DNA from: Candidatus Nitrospira allomarina
GTDB lineage: Bacteria; Nitrospirota; Nitrospiria; Nitrospirales; UBA8639
Assembly: GCF_032050975.1 (NCBI RefSeq)
Contig: NZ_CP116967.1
Location: forward strand, 3,655,001-3,719,000
Direction: 5' to 3'
DNA length: 64,000 nt
The position numbers were made by a program, and so were the translations under genes. Below the pieces are notes generated by a model, which made no database searches, was not told where the DNA came from, and saw nothing but the letters and a program-made list of their open reading frames with translations. This document shows positions 45,324 through 54,397 of the stretch, in pieces. Positions within the stretch are counted from its first letter, which is position 1. Every line of letters starts with the position of its first letter.

Positions 45324-45659
45324 GTGGGAGCCGAAGAGGAGGAGTTGACAAAAAAAATTCGTCGACTGGTCGAGGAGAAATTTGATGGTGACTTTCGTAA
45401 AGGCTTCGACCATTACGATTCCATCGATGGTCAGGATTTAAAGATCGGGTCATCCGCGTTGGAGCAACTTCTCGCGGATGCCAAGATAGGAAATTTCCTG
45501 ACCCGAACACTATGGGTGGAAGGCGTCTTACAGGCACTCGATAAAGATCAGGACGGCGCCATTTCCTGGAATGAGTTCGCATCAATTCTTGAGGACAGCC
45601 CGACACCCAAAGAAGAAACGGATAAGAGCCTGGGCGAGGACTTATCCCCGGACAAATAG
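45324..45659 (+). CDS. EF-hand calcium-binding protein
   Basis: 111 residues with a GTG start; AAAGGAG lies just upstream. It has no signal peptide. One canonical EF-hand loop occurs at 73-84: D73, D75, D77, A79, S81 and E84 in LDKDQDGAISWNEF. Its partner loop (around FDHYDSIDGQDLK, 28-40) is degenerate. The charged C-terminus is disordered-looking. It probably binds Ca2+ in the cytoplasm. Its neighbourhood holds cation transport genes (a TMEM175-like channel, CorA, and a Ca2+/H+ exchanger about 6 kb away), but a functional link is only a guess. Confidence 0.85.
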   Translation: MGAEEEELTKKIRRLVEEKFDGDFRKGFDHYDSIDGQDLKIGSSALEQLLADAKIGNFLTRTLWVEGVLQALDKDQDGAISWNEFASILEDSPTPKEETDKSLGEDLSPDK

Positions 45660-45867
45660 GTTTGCCGATTGAGAATGGGAACGGATCGGGCCGAACCTCT
45701 ATTACATGAGAACAGGAACCTTTGTTTAACCAAACGACTGCTTACCTGAAACAGGTCCATAGGTGAAATTTCACAAAGAATTCATCAGAGGAGGATTTTT
45801 CCCTGGAGGCAGGCCATAAAAAATTCCCTACCATTTTTCAGAAGTTCAACACGAATTGAAGAGAGCT

Positions 45868-46830
45868 CTACTCAAACCAACCCCGGACATAGAAAAATAT
45901 TCCCAAACCTCCGCCAATCACAGCCATGAGACCAAGAAGGATAAAATACCCGTAGGGCATCTGAAGTTCGGGCATATTAGGGAAATTCATGCCGTAGATA
46001 CCGGCAATAAGGGTGAGTGGCATAAAAATGGCCGAAATCACCGTCAGGATACGAAGCCGGTTGTTCGTGCTATTCTGGAGTGACAAATTGTAGTGTTGAG
46101 ATAATCCCTGTAGCCGCCCCTCTAACCGTTCCAGCCAACGCTGCATTTGGTTTAATTCGTTCATGGCTTCCTTAAAATACAATCGTACTTCATGCAAATC
46201 CAACAAAGAAGATTTCAACGTGAGGAGGCTTCCCATAAGAATAAGACGATCTTCGGTCGTTGATTGGAGACGGCTCACGTGATTGGTCAGATTCTGAATA
46301 TCATTGAGGACATCGGTGTTGAGACTCTGGTCAAAGTCATTTGACAGTTCCGCAATCATTTGTCGAGTTTGCTGATATAATTCGATATCACGATTAATGC
46401 CTAATAACAGGATATGGAGAATCAGGTCCGTGATGGTGCTGTTTCCGATTCCGCCGAACCGATCGATCCTTGCGAGAATTTGTTCCGGAGGCAGATATAG
46501 TTCATTGTGAAGGAGAATGAGAGTTTCTTTCACACAGATCGCGGTAATATAGGGATCCTTAAAATCATGTAAAGCCGGGCGTGGGAATCGAAGAAACAAG
46601 GCGTGTGAGAAGGTTTCCACACTGACACCCCCGGCTTGGGATTTGACTTTGTCCAGCAAAGCGTCATCCAAGTTCAAGGGCGCAAGGAGCTCCGGCAGCT
46701 CTTTGGTCAAGTCGGGATTATCAATATCCAGTAAACGGACGGTCCCATCCCCAAGCCATGATGCGGAAGGTCTTTCCTCGGTCAGTTGGAGCAAACCCTG
46801 CTCTTGGAGTCGGAAGCAATGTATCTGCAC
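45868..46830 (-). CDS. CorA-family divalent-cation transporter
   Basis: About 320 residues. A GTG at 46830 stands nine bases after GGAGA; another GTG at 46839 is too close to it. The soluble N-terminal part includes WLGDGTVRLLDIDN, DPYITAICVKETLILLHNEL and a long helix (YQQTRQMIAELSNDFDQSLN and beyond). Two C-terminal helices carry the diagnostic YGMNF loop (GMN motif) after SAIFMPLTLIAGI. CorA/ZntB proteins form pentamers that pass Mg2+, Co2+, Ni2+ or Zn2+ (family knowledge). Which ion cannot be told. It runs leftward, convergent with the EF-hand gene. Confidence 0.92.
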   Translation of the reverse strand: MQIHCFRLQEQGLLQLTEERPSASWLGDGTVRLLDIDNPDLTKELPELLAPLNLDDALLDKVKSQAGGVSVETFSHALFLRFPRPALHDFKDPYITAICVKETLILLHNELYLPPEQILARIDRFGGIGNSTITDLILHILLLGINRDIELYQQTRQMIAELSNDFDQSLNTDVLNDIQNLTNHVSRLQSTTEDRLILMGSLLTLKSSLLDLHEVRLYFKEAMNELNQMQRWLERLEGRLQGLSQHYNLSLQNSTNNRLRILTVISAIFMPLTLIAGIYGMNFPNMPELQMPYGYFILLGLMAVIGGGLGIFFYVRGWFE

Positions 46831-47078
46831 TGGGAGCACTCTCCAATGCTAATAGTTCGTATCAAAGTCTTCGGAAGCCCGCAATGAATGGGAAATGGAT
46901 ACCGTTCAGAGCAGAATCGATAGAAAGGGCGGATGTCGTTTAACCAACCTGCTTATATGCTGAAGCCTGCATGCCAATGCCATTTCGAAAAGGTTCGAGA
47001 ATTTTTTCTCGAGGAAGACCATAGATACATCCCCTCTCCTTTTAGTCGGCCGGAAGGTGCTATCCGATCGAATCGAGA

Positions 47079-47492
47079 CTAGCCCAGTAAGGCTAACAGG
47101 ACAAGAGGCGCGAGAATCACTCCCAATGCCCACTTCAGGCAAAGATTCTCCTCTTCGAGTTCGACAAGACGTTCCGATAATTGACCGGTCGCCGGAAGCA
47201 CCTCTACGTTTAATGGAGCTGCTGATACAGGACCCTCTTGAAAGCTTTTGGTTTTCCCTTGAGGCCTGTCATCCTGTAAAACCGCATAAAGCCGTGTACC
47301 CACTTTTTTGTCATGATGATCGCGACCTCGCATAGGTTGCTGCCCGGCAGGCCTGTTTCTGTTTTCCGGCTTCCCAACATCTTCAGGCACTGATGGGTCT
47401 GAACCTTTGTGTTGGTCAGGTATCGCAGCTCCCAATGGATTGGGAATGATCTCATCCAGCGGATTGGTCCCGATGGTGCTTCGTTTGCTCAT
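47079..47492 (-). CDS. Tail-anchored partner protein candidate next to ParA
   Basis: 137 residues, with AAAGGAG upstream. It starts SKRSTIGTNPLDEIIPNPLG, a short basic peptide followed by a long disordered, polar region. Near the end are a coiled-coil stretch (LSERLVELEEENLCLK) and a final hydrophobic helix (WALGVILAPLVLLALLG), suggesting a tail anchor in the inner membrane. It lies 39 bases downstream of the parA gene on the same strand. Many ParA-type ATPases are activated by partners carrying a short Lys/Arg-containing N-terminal peptide (known for ParB and others), so this protein is a plausible partner (inference). I do not recognise a named family. Confidence 0.7.
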   Translation of the reverse strand: MSKRSTIGTNPLDEIIPNPLGAAIPDQHKGSDPSVPEDVGKPENRNRPAGQQPMRGRDHHDKKVGTRLYAVLQDDRPQGKTKSFQEGPVSAAPLNVEVLPATGQLSERLVELEEENLCLKWALGVILAPLVLLALLG

Positions 47493-47531
47493 AAACCAGA
47501 TCTCCTTTGCAAAACAGCGAAAATGGTCTCC

Positions 47532-48302
47532 CTATACTCCGGATCGGCTTTCCTGTCTTTTCACTTCTTTTGCCAAATCCCGATAGTCTTTGGCGCCATT
47601 CCCCTGAGGATCGTAAAGAGTCACGGGTTTTCCAAATGATGGACATTCTGCCAACCGAATACTTTCCCTCACCACGACCTGAAACACCTGCTTGCCAAAA
47701 CGCTCCCGAAGTTGGGCAACCACTTCTAACGCATGCCGCGTGCGAGCATCAACCCGGCAGGCCAGAATTCCCGAAATCGCCAAATCCGGGTTCAATCTGA
47801 CACGGATGGTCTCCACCGTTTGAAGTAAGTGAGCTAATCCGCGCAAGGCCATCACATGGGCCTCTACGGGAATGAGAATTTCTTTGGCTGCGACCAACGC
47901 ATTGATGGTAACAATGCCAAGCGTGGGCGAACAATCAAGAAGAATATAATCCCATTGATCGGACAGGTGAGCGAGATGACGGTTGAGAATCATCTCAGCC
48001 CCGACTTCCCCGGCCAACGCCTTATCCACTCCCACCAGCCAGGCGGAAGAAGGGATCATCTCAACCAAGGGCACACAGGTCTGGTGTATGAGATCCTTGA
48101 GATTTTTGGACTCCGTAAAAGCCTCGAAGAGGCCTTTCTCCTCTTCGGTAATCCCAAACCAGTTGGAGGCTGAGGCCTGCGGATCAAGGTCAATCAGCAA
48201 CACTCGACGCTTCAGTTCGCCCAATGTCGCGGCAAGATTCACGGCGGTTGTCGTTTTCCCACTCCCGCCTTTTTGATTGGTGATGGCAATTATGCGAGTC
48301 AT
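47532..48302 (-). CDS. ParA-family ATPase (orphan)
   Basis: 256 residues. Deviant Walker A KGGSGKTTTAVNLA (about 10-24, signature Lys and GKT), switch I LLIDLDPQASASNWFG, and a Walker B region DYILLDCSPTLG are all intact. It includes the lineage phrases EILIPVEAHVMALRGLAHL and VKPVTLYD-like GKPVTLYDPQGNGAKDYRDL. ParA proteins move or space cargo such as chromosomes, plasmids or protein clusters by ATP-driven DNA binding. No parB gene accompanies it. The next gene encodes a tail-anchored protein with a basic N-terminal peptide, so it may position a membrane-linked cargo rather than DNA (inference). It has its own upstream gap. Confidence 0.93.
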   Translation of the reverse strand: MTRIIAITNQKGGSGKTTTAVNLAATLGELKRRVLLIDLDPQASASNWFGITEEEKGLFEAFTESKNLKDLIHQTCVPLVEMIPSSAWLVGVDKALAGEVGAEMILNRHLAHLSDQWDYILLDCSPTLGIVTINALVAAKEILIPVEAHVMALRGLAHLLQTVETIRVRLNPDLAISGILACRVDARTRHALEVVAQLRERFGKQVFQVVVRESIRLAECPSFGKPVTLYDPQGNGAKDYRDLAKEVKRQESRSGV

Positions 48303-48436
48303 CGCTTGAGAAAGGGAATGCTCCTGGTTATAGGCTCAGGGCACGGGCGATCGAGGCTAAAAAAAATAGATGGAAGAGTTTCAGCAAAGCCCATTAAAAA
48401 GTCAAGAAGAATTGAACCTTGATCACACCAGATTTC

Positions 48437-49744
48437 TCAGCTAATTGTTTGTCCGGCCGCACTTTCGAGGAGAAGGATATGACGTTGATAGTGGTAGAGA
48501 GCATCCAGATAGGCCTCCTGAATATCGTTTCTTGTCAGATGGGCATCAAGGAAGGACAGAATCGCGGTGTCCCCGGATTCGTAGGACTTCTTCACAGTAT
48601 CGAACAGGGACTGCGCAGCATGCAGCGCCTTGGCTCGATAGGCTTCCACTAATCGACGACTTTGGACCAGATGACGATAGGCCAAATCGACTTGAGCATG
48701 CGCCTCATTGAGAGTCTGGCGCAGGTCGGCCTCGGCTATTTGAACGACGGTGGCGGCTTCCTGTATGCCGCCCTGATTTCGGTCGAACACGGGAAGGGGC
48801 ATGCCCACGTTAAAGGTCCATTGCTGTTGATTGTCAGGTCCTTTGGCTCCCTGGACCATGAATCCGAGATCCACGGTCACATCCGGGTACTGAATAGCGA
48901 GCGCAAGTTTCAATTCAGCGCGACGCTTCGCATACAATAGACGTTTGGCCCGAACGTCCGGGCGCGTATTTTCAATCTGAGATTTCAATGCGTGTATATC
49001 GGGGGCGATGGGCAGGAATGTCAGATCCGTCGTCAGGTCTAGTTCAGTTTCCGGGGGGAGAGATAAAAGCAAAAGAAGGTCGGCAGTATCGGAATCGATT
49101 TGCTGCAAATCACGGATCAACCCATATTGTGCATCCACCAGTTGTATTTTGAGCCGGATCAGATCTTTGCCATAGCCGATCCGTTGTGACTCATCCATCA
49201 TTTTTTTCACCACACCCGAAAGGTGCTCGCGAGTCTCTTTATCGAAAGCCAGATGACGACGCGCGACCTGAACGCGGTAATACGCATCCTTCACGGCGAA
49301 ACTGAGTTGTCGAAGCGAGTCTTCAAACCCGGCTTCGGCTGACTGTGTCCCGAATTCCGCACTTTCAATACGAAACCCGCGTTTGCCGGCCACGACAAAA
49401 AGTTGGCTCAGGACGGAGCTAATCGCTCCACAGTCAGAGAGTTGACAATTTTGTGTGTAGGAACTCAGGGTATTGATGGAGAATTGGGGGTTCGGGAAGA
49501 GCCCGGCGGTAATTCTCTTGGCCTTAGCGGTATCGATACCATATTGGGTTGTAAGGAGATCCAAATTTTGACGGAGAAACAAGGCAATGGCGTCATCCAG
49601 GCTCAGACGCTGGACCACGGACTTCCTGCTTGCAGGTCTGTTTTCCTGTTCTCCCGCCGTAGCGTTTCCGACGGTTCCCAATCCCAGCACGCCAAGAAGG
49701 CCCATGATGATACATACCTTCGCAAATAATCGAATCTCCAACAT
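48437..49744 (-). CDS. TolC-family outer-membrane efflux protein (tandem copy 1)
   Basis: 435 residues from the ATG at 49744, with AAGGT upstream; a longer frame to 49804 is not supported. A signal peptide is followed by LSLDDAIALFLRQNLDLLTT and GIDTAKAKRITAGLFPNPQF, the OEP pattern of the CzcC/TolC class. The long helical hairpins contain PDVRAKRLLYAKRRAELKLA, PDVTVDLGFMV, MPLPVFDRNQGGIQEAA (highly conserved in CzcC-like proteins) and HLVQSRRLVEAYRAKAL. TolC proteins form trimeric tunnels that serve inner-membrane pumps. No pump or adaptor gene is adjacent. The upstream gene at 49817 encodes a close paralogue. Confidence 0.9.
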   Translation of the reverse strand: MLEIRLFAKVCIIMGLLGVLGLGTVGNATAGEQENRPASRKSVVQRLSLDDAIALFLRQNLDLLTTQYGIDTAKAKRITAGLFPNPQFSINTLSSYTQNCQLSDCGAISSVLSQLFVVAGKRGFRIESAEFGTQSAEAGFEDSLRQLSFAVKDAYYRVQVARRHLAFDKETREHLSGVVKKMMDESQRIGYGKDLIRLKIQLVDAQYGLIRDLQQIDSDTADLLLLLSLPPETELDLTTDLTFLPIAPDIHALKSQIENTRPDVRAKRLLYAKRRAELKLALAIQYPDVTVDLGFMVQGAKGPDNQQQWTFNVGMPLPVFDRNQGGIQEAATVVQIAEADLRQTLNEAHAQVDLAYRHLVQSRRLVEAYRAKALHAAQSLFDTVKKSYESGDTAILSFLDAHLTRNDIQEAYLDALYHYQRHILLLESAAGQTIS

Positions 49745-49816
49745 TGACCTTGCGTGGTCGCGTAAGCCTGAAAAAAAGCAAAGGAAATAATGGGAACAAA
49801 TCATAGGCCGGGATCT

Positions 49817-51166
49817 TTAGCTGATTGGCTGCGCGACGGCACTTTCGAGAAGGAGGATATCGCGTTGATATTCGTAGAGGGCGTTGATGTAGGCCTTATC
49901 TATATTTATTTTTGTCTGAAAGGCATCAAGCAGGTGTAGGATCGTGGTCTCTCCCGAATGGAAGTCATTCTCCACCCTATCCAACAGCGCCTGGGTGGCT
50001 TCGAAGGCACCCGCGCGGTAGGTTTCGACTAGCAGACGACTTTGGCCCAAATGCCGGTAGACCGTATTAATTTGGTGATGCACTTCATTGAGGGTCTTTT
50101 GCAGATCGGCTTCTGCCATATGTACTTTGGTGGCGGCTTCCTTGATGCCTCCCTGATTTCTATCGAACACCGGGATAGGCATGCCCAAATTGATGGTCCA
50201 TTGTTGCTGGTTGTCAGGCCCTTGAGGTCCCTGGACATTGTACCCGAGGTCCACTGTCACGTCCGGATACTGGTTCGCTATCGCGAGCTTCGATTCCGAG
50301 CGGCGCTTGGCCAACAGCAGACGCTTGGCGCGAAGATCCGGTCTGGCATCCTCCACGCGCTTCTTCAAAGCCACCATATCGGGGTCGATCGGCTGAAATG
50401 TCAGATCCGTCGTCAGCGCTAATTCAGTTTCCGGAGGGAGGGTCAAGAGCAGAAGAAGATCGGATCGGTCCGAATCAAGCTGTTGAATATCCCGGATGAT
50501 ATCCCCCTGTGTTTTCACCGCACGAATTTGAAGACGGATTAAATCCTCCGGATCTTGCATCTTTGTGGGTGCACCCACGAGTTTTTCGATGGCACCATTG
50601 ATCCGGCTCGATCGCTGTTCATCATCCGCCAGAAGGCGATGCCCCACCTGCACCCGATAGTAGGCATCCTTCACGGCAAAACCGAGTTGTCGAAGCGTGT
50701 CTTCAAAACCGGCTTCGGCTGACTGTGTCCCGAACTCCGCACTTTCAACACGGAACCCGCGTTTACCGGCCACCAGAAAAAGTTGACTGATAACCGGCAT
50801 AATCCCTCCGCACTTACTCAAATTACAATCCTGTGTGTAGGCGGTGAGGGTATTGATGGAGAGCTCGGGGTTTGGGAACAGTCCGGCGGTGATCTGTTGG
50901 GCCTTTGCGGCATCAATGCCATATTTGGTTTTAAGAAGATCCAGATTTTGACGCAGAAACATGGCAAGGGCATCATCAAGACTCAGACGCAGGATCGTGG
51001 GTTTCTGCTTCTCCAAGCTCCCTTCCCCGGTTGCCGCCACCGCTGAACTCAGACTCAAGAGCCCCGGGATCAGCATCACGATCGCCAAAAGCCAAGTCCC
51101 CACGCACCATGTCCCTCCGCAATTGGCTCTCATGGGATTGGTGTATTGGGTCGCCCATCTGGTCAT
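49817..51166 (-). CDS. TolC-family outer-membrane efflux protein (tandem copy 2)
   Basis: 449 residues from the ATG at 51166, with GGGAGG upstream. A signal (LLAIVMLIPGLLSLSSAVAA) leads to LSLDDALAMFLRQNLDLLKT and the same helical framework as copy 1: GIDAAKAQQITAGLFPNPEL, YTQDCNLSKCGGI (two Cys, paired in both copies), PDLRAKRLLLAKRRSESKLA and MPIPVFDRNQGGIKEAA. Many stretches are identical in both proteins. About 70 bases separate them, so this is a recent tandem duplication. It would be the outer-membrane part of an efflux complex, whose pump must be elsewhere (inference). Confidence 0.9.
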   Translation of the reverse strand: MTRWATQYTNPMRANCGGTWCVGTWLLAIVMLIPGLLSLSSAVAATGEGSLEKQKPTILRLSLDDALAMFLRQNLDLLKTKYGIDAAKAQQITAGLFPNPELSINTLTAYTQDCNLSKCGGIMPVISQLFLVAGKRGFRVESAEFGTQSAEAGFEDTLRQLGFAVKDAYYRVQVGHRLLADDEQRSSRINGAIEKLVGAPTKMQDPEDLIRLQIRAVKTQGDIIRDIQQLDSDRSDLLLLLTLPPETELALTTDLTFQPIDPDMVALKKRVEDARPDLRAKRLLLAKRRSESKLAIANQYPDVTVDLGYNVQGPQGPDNQQQWTINLGMPIPVFDRNQGGIKEAATKVHMAEADLQKTLNEVHHQINTVYRHLGQSRLLVETYRAGAFEATQALLDRVENDFHSGETTILHLLDAFQTKINIDKAYINALYEYQRDILLLESAVAQPIS

Positions 51167-51787
51167 GCGTTTCCTCCCTCCTGACAACTCACGAAGCAAA
51201 AAGATACCTTACCGGATGCCTGCTCCCCGCCTTCGCCTTGCCCGGTGAAGGGCGACAACACATCCATGCGAGGGCAATCTTCAGCGCAGGTTAATTAGGG
51301 CTGCCTTTCCGTTTCTTACCACATACACCCATGGATACATGGCGCCAGCATAGCTCAAATATTCAGTCTGTAGCCATATGCCATAGCCTCAAGATTCAGT
51401 TTTTACTTCCGAAATTTTATGTCTGCCACTGTCATTTTTGTGAGATACTCCCGGATTAAAAAATTTGTCTTTAGATAGAGACGTATGCCCGGCCGACAGG
51501 GACAACCTGCCCCGGTATCATGAGTCAAAAACGACGTCGAAGAAAAAAAATTTCCAGGACTCATTGTCAGGGATGCCGGAGCGTGCGATGAATTTTCGCG
51601 AGAGGTAACGGTATTGTAAAAATTTTTTCCTTGGCCGGCATTGAGTTCTTCCCTCCTGAAAGAGACTTCAATCGAGGCGCGCGAAAATAGTTCCTCATAC
51701 CGAAGACAGGTAATGAATAGTGTGGTAGGTATTTAGTACACTGCCGAAATTCTGGGTTCTCTTAACCACTTCAGCAAAAGGGCACCG
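51167..51787. other. Divergent intergenic region
   Basis: About 620 bases between the leftward TolC pair and the rightward Ca2+/H+ exchanger. It is expected to hold two promoters. AT-rich stretches at 51400-51500 and 51610-51640 are visible, but I find no clear RNA or gene. Confidence 0.4.
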
Positions 51788-52855
51788 ATGGGTCTAAATC
51801 TACTTCTGATCTTCATTCCCATTGCAATAGGACTTGACTGGTACGAAGCCAACCCCATTCTGGTCTTCATTGCCTCAGGCCTCGCCATTGTGCCACTAGC
51901 GGGGTTGATGGGTCGATCAACGGAAAGCCTGTCGGCCTATATCGGCGCCACTCTGGGAGGATTACTCGCCGCCACGATGGGAAACGCTCCGGAATTGATT
52001 ATTTCGATTTTTGCCCTGAAAGCCGGTCTGTACGACGTGGTCAAGGCTTCCATTACCGGATCCATCGTGGGAAATTTGCTGCTCGGGATGGGGCTGGCGA
52101 TTCTCCTCGGCGGCCTTCGCCATGAACGGCAAAAGTTTAATGCGACGGCGGCCGGGATGAGTTCGGGACTGTTAACACTCGCAGGTGTCGGGCTTATGGT
52201 CCCTGCTCTGTTTCATTTCACTTCCAAACAGGAAGAGGAACTCAGTACGGAAATCGCCATTGTGCTTTTTATCGCTTATATCCTAAGCCTGGTGTTTACC
52301 CTGAAAACTCACCAGCATTTATTTCGTACGGAACCCGCAGAACCGGGTGAAGGCACTCCCCCCCAAAAAGGGGAAAAGGAAGAGCCCGCCTGGAGTAAAA
52401 ACAAAGCCATTGGCATGTTAGCAGCCGTAACGGTCGGCATTGCCTTCATGAGCGAAATTTTGACGGGAGCGATTGAACCCGCAGCCGCAGGCATCGGCCT
52501 CACGCCTATCTTTGCCGGTGTGATTTTTCTCGCCGTATTCGGGAATGCGGCAGAGCTGATGAATTCGATACGGTTCGCCAGGAATAATCAAATGGATCTG
52601 GTCATGGGAATTGCCGTCGGGGCGAGTACCCAGGTGATTATGTTTGTGGCACCGATGCTGGTATTCGTCAGTTACCTTCTCGGTCCCAAACCTCTGGATC
52701 TGCTTTTCGTGCCATTTGAAATTGCGGCCATTGTCATTGCGATTCTCGTCAATGGGAACCTCACGAAGGATGGCGAATCCCACTGGATGGAGGGCGTGAT
52801 GCTGCTGGGAGTCTATTTAATTTTGGGCATTGGATTTTTCTTTCTCCCGATGTAG
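51788..52855 (+). CDS. Ca2+/H+ exchanger of the CAX family
   Basis: 355 residues, AAAGGG before the ATG. It has about eleven hydrophobic helices in two halves, each with an inverted alpha-repeat motif of the CaCA superfamily: LLAATMGNAPELIISIFALK (about 60-79) and IFLAVFGNAAELMNSIRFAR (about 247-266), with the ion-coordinating Glu in GNA-x-E-L. An acidic/charged loop (EPAEPGEGTPPQKGEKEEP, about 181-199) separates the halves. It should drive Ca2+ or another divalent cation out of the cytoplasm using protons (family knowledge). The carbonic anhydrase-like gene follows 12 bases after the stop, so they are co-transcribed. Confidence 0.92.
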   Translation: MGLNLLLIFIPIAIGLDWYEANPILVFIASGLAIVPLAGLMGRSTESLSAYIGATLGGLLAATMGNAPELIISIFALKAGLYDVVKASITGSIVGNLLLGMGLAILLGGLRHERQKFNATAAGMSSGLLTLAGVGLMVPALFHFTSKQEEELSTEIAIVLFIAYILSLVFTLKTHQHLFRTEPAEPGEGTPPQKGEKEEPAWSKNKAIGMLAAVTVGIAFMSEILTGAIEPAAAGIGLTPIFAGVIFLAVFGNAAELMNSIRFARNNQMDLVMGIAVGASTQVIMFVAPMLVFVSYLLGPKPLDLLFVPFEIAAIVIAILVNGNLTKDGESHWMEGVMLLGVYLILGIGFFFLPM

Positions 52856-52867
52856 CCAGGCAAACCC

Positions 52868-53587
52868 ATGGCAAGCTTTGAAACAGTCCTCTCTGCACAC
52901 TTTCCCAGGGCGATACTCCAAGAGGATTTTGTCCAACGCTCATATGCGCTCTTGCAGGCTGAGGGATTCCGCGCTGAGAACACGATTGCCTTCGTCAGCG
53001 TATGCCGGGATGAACTGACGTTGCCTCTGGTCGAGGAAGTGAAAAAAACCTGGGGAGAAGCCTTTATTTTTTCCAGTCTGGGCGGCATGCTTTTCCTCGG
53101 AAAGACCGGATTTTTAGCGGCACAGCACCATGCGCCGAATGAAGATGGGCGTGAACGTTATGTCTATTTTGCCCTGCCGCACATCGGCGTGGATGCAGAA
53201 GGCGAGATTGGTCGCCATGATCGCCCAGGGCGCTTTCAACCGTCCCATGCCTGCGGAGCGTTGCACGGATTTCAGATGGAACTGGCCAATCGGTGTGTCT
53301 CTTTAGGAATCGATCCTGATGACATCGAGCAAAGCCTGCTGAAACAACATCTGTTTCGCAAACTCACTTACGGTGATATTCCGGACCTGTTGAGTCTCAC
53401 GAAAATTGCCTATGCCGTCATTCTGGAGGAACTGAAAAGAATGATCCACATAACCGTTGACCCCCTTCATAATGACTATGCCGTCCTGACAGGCATTCAA
53501 ATTCACGGTCCCCAAGGCATGGAATACATCTGGCCTGGAGAGACCTACTGGGTCCGGGATGGAAATCGCCAGGGCTTTGCCTTATAG
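52868..53587 (+). CDS. LCIB/C-family carbonic anhydrase-like protein
   Basis: 239 residues. The region FVSVCRDELTLPLVEEVKKT, then IFSSLGGMLFLGKTGFLAAQHHAP, YFALPHIGVDAEGEIGRHDRPG and PSHACGALHGF matches the limiting-CO2-inducible B/C family, which has a beta-carbonic-anhydrase-type fold. The Zn ligands expected are a Cys-His-Cys set; C46, a His at 87, 88 or 105, and C129 are the candidates, and the C-R-D-E motif (46-49) gives the usual Asp-Arg dyad. The family interconverts CO2 and bicarbonate in algal and bacterial members (family knowledge). It is 12 bases downstream of the CAX gene, and so may link bicarbonate or pH with Ca2+/H+ exchange (inference). Confidence 0.82.
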   Translation: MASFETVLSAHFPRAILQEDFVQRSYALLQAEGFRAENTIAFVSVCRDELTLPLVEEVKKTWGEAFIFSSLGGMLFLGKTGFLAAQHHAPNEDGRERYVYFALPHIGVDAEGEIGRHDRPGRFQPSHACGALHGFQMELANRCVSLGIDPDDIEQSLLKQHLFRKLTYGDIPDLLSLTKIAYAVILEELKRMIHITVDPLHNDYAVLTGIQIHGPQGMEYIWPGETYWVRDGNRQGFAL

Positions 53588-53806
53588 GTTGGTATTGTTC
53601 AGGTAACGCTAGAGGGGCGATTTCTCGGCCGGACCATTTACAGGGAAATCTCCTTTGGAGGGGTTGACCCATTTACCGTGATGGGTATTTTTTAAAAATA
53701 TTATCTATTTCAAGGATATATGCCTTGCAAATCAATTGATAGATATTTATAAATAAGCCGTCAGTGAAAAGGTGTGAATAATCATTTCTTGAAGGAGGGC
53801 TTGCAA

Positions 53807-54046
53807 ATGGAAGCTGTAATCGGCGGTGCTGTTGTTGGAGCTGTGGCGGCAGTGGCCGCTCCTTCGCTTATTTCGGGAATTGGAGAGGTGCTTCGTCCCT
53901 TGGCGAAAGAAGTCCTCAAGGGGGGAATTGTGGCCTATACCGCTGTATCAGAAATGGTTGCCGAGACCGGGGAACAATTCAATGACATTGTCGCCGAGGC
54001 CAAAGCAGAAATTGCTCATCCCGCGAAAACCAAACCCTCAAACTAG
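53807..54046 (+). CDS. DUF5132-type small membrane protein (copy 1)
   Basis: 79 residues with AAGGAGG before the ATG. A glycine/alanine-rich membrane helix (VIGGAVVGAVAAVAAPSLIS, 4-23) precedes the family phrase LRPLAKEVLKGGIVAYTAVS and a charged tail EMVAETGEQFNDIVAEAKAE. DUF5132 proteins are small, single-helix, of unknown role. About 83% identical by eye with the copy at 61516-61764. It is the first gene of a string of five or six small genes that ends with the P-type ATPase and further DUF5132 copies. Confidence 0.85.
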   Translation: MEAVIGGAVVGAVAAVAAPSLISGIGEVLRPLAKEVLKGGIVAYTAVSEMVAETGEQFNDIVAEAKAEIAHPAKTKPSN

Positions 54047-54064
54047 TCCAGATTGGGTCGGAAC

Positions 54065-54367
54065 ATGCCACAGCCTGATAAAGAAGATCCTGAATCCACG
54101 GACAACTCCCAAGCCGGGAGCGGTCCGGGGGGAATCTCTGGAGCGTTCCGCCCATTAGTCAAAGAGCTTGTGAAAGCCGGGCTTATCGCATATGAAACGG
54201 TTTCAGAGAAGGCATCGGGCTTCGGGAAACAATTGAATGATCTCGTAGAAGAGGCACGGTCGGAAACGATAAAAACGCCCCACCCTGCCAGTGCCCCCGA
54301 AGAAACCGAAACAAAAGGCAAAGCGAGAAAATCTGGAAAGGCGAAGGATTCACACAGAAATGCCTGA
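54065..54367 (+). CDS. DUF5132-type protein (copy 2), no N-terminal helix
   Basis: 100 residues from the ATG at 54065; a TTG twelve bases earlier would be an alternative. It has an acidic start, then GGISGAFRPLVKELVKAGLI and AYETVSEKASGFGKQLNDLV, which matches the RPLAKE-x-x-K-G-G-x-x-A-Y and helical tail of copy 1, but the membrane helix is missing. It ends with a Lys/Glu-rich low-complexity tail. It follows copy 1 by 18 bases and is likely soluble or peripheral. The weak ribosome site suggests coupling to the upstream gene. Confidence 0.7.
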   Translation: MPQPDKEDPESTDNSQAGSGPGGISGAFRPLVKELVKAGLIAYETVSEKASGFGKQLNDLVEEARSETIKTPHPASAPEETETKGKARKSGKAKDSHRNA

Positions 54368-54397
54368 CGAAGGTCCGGAGAGTCATAAGGAAGACCA

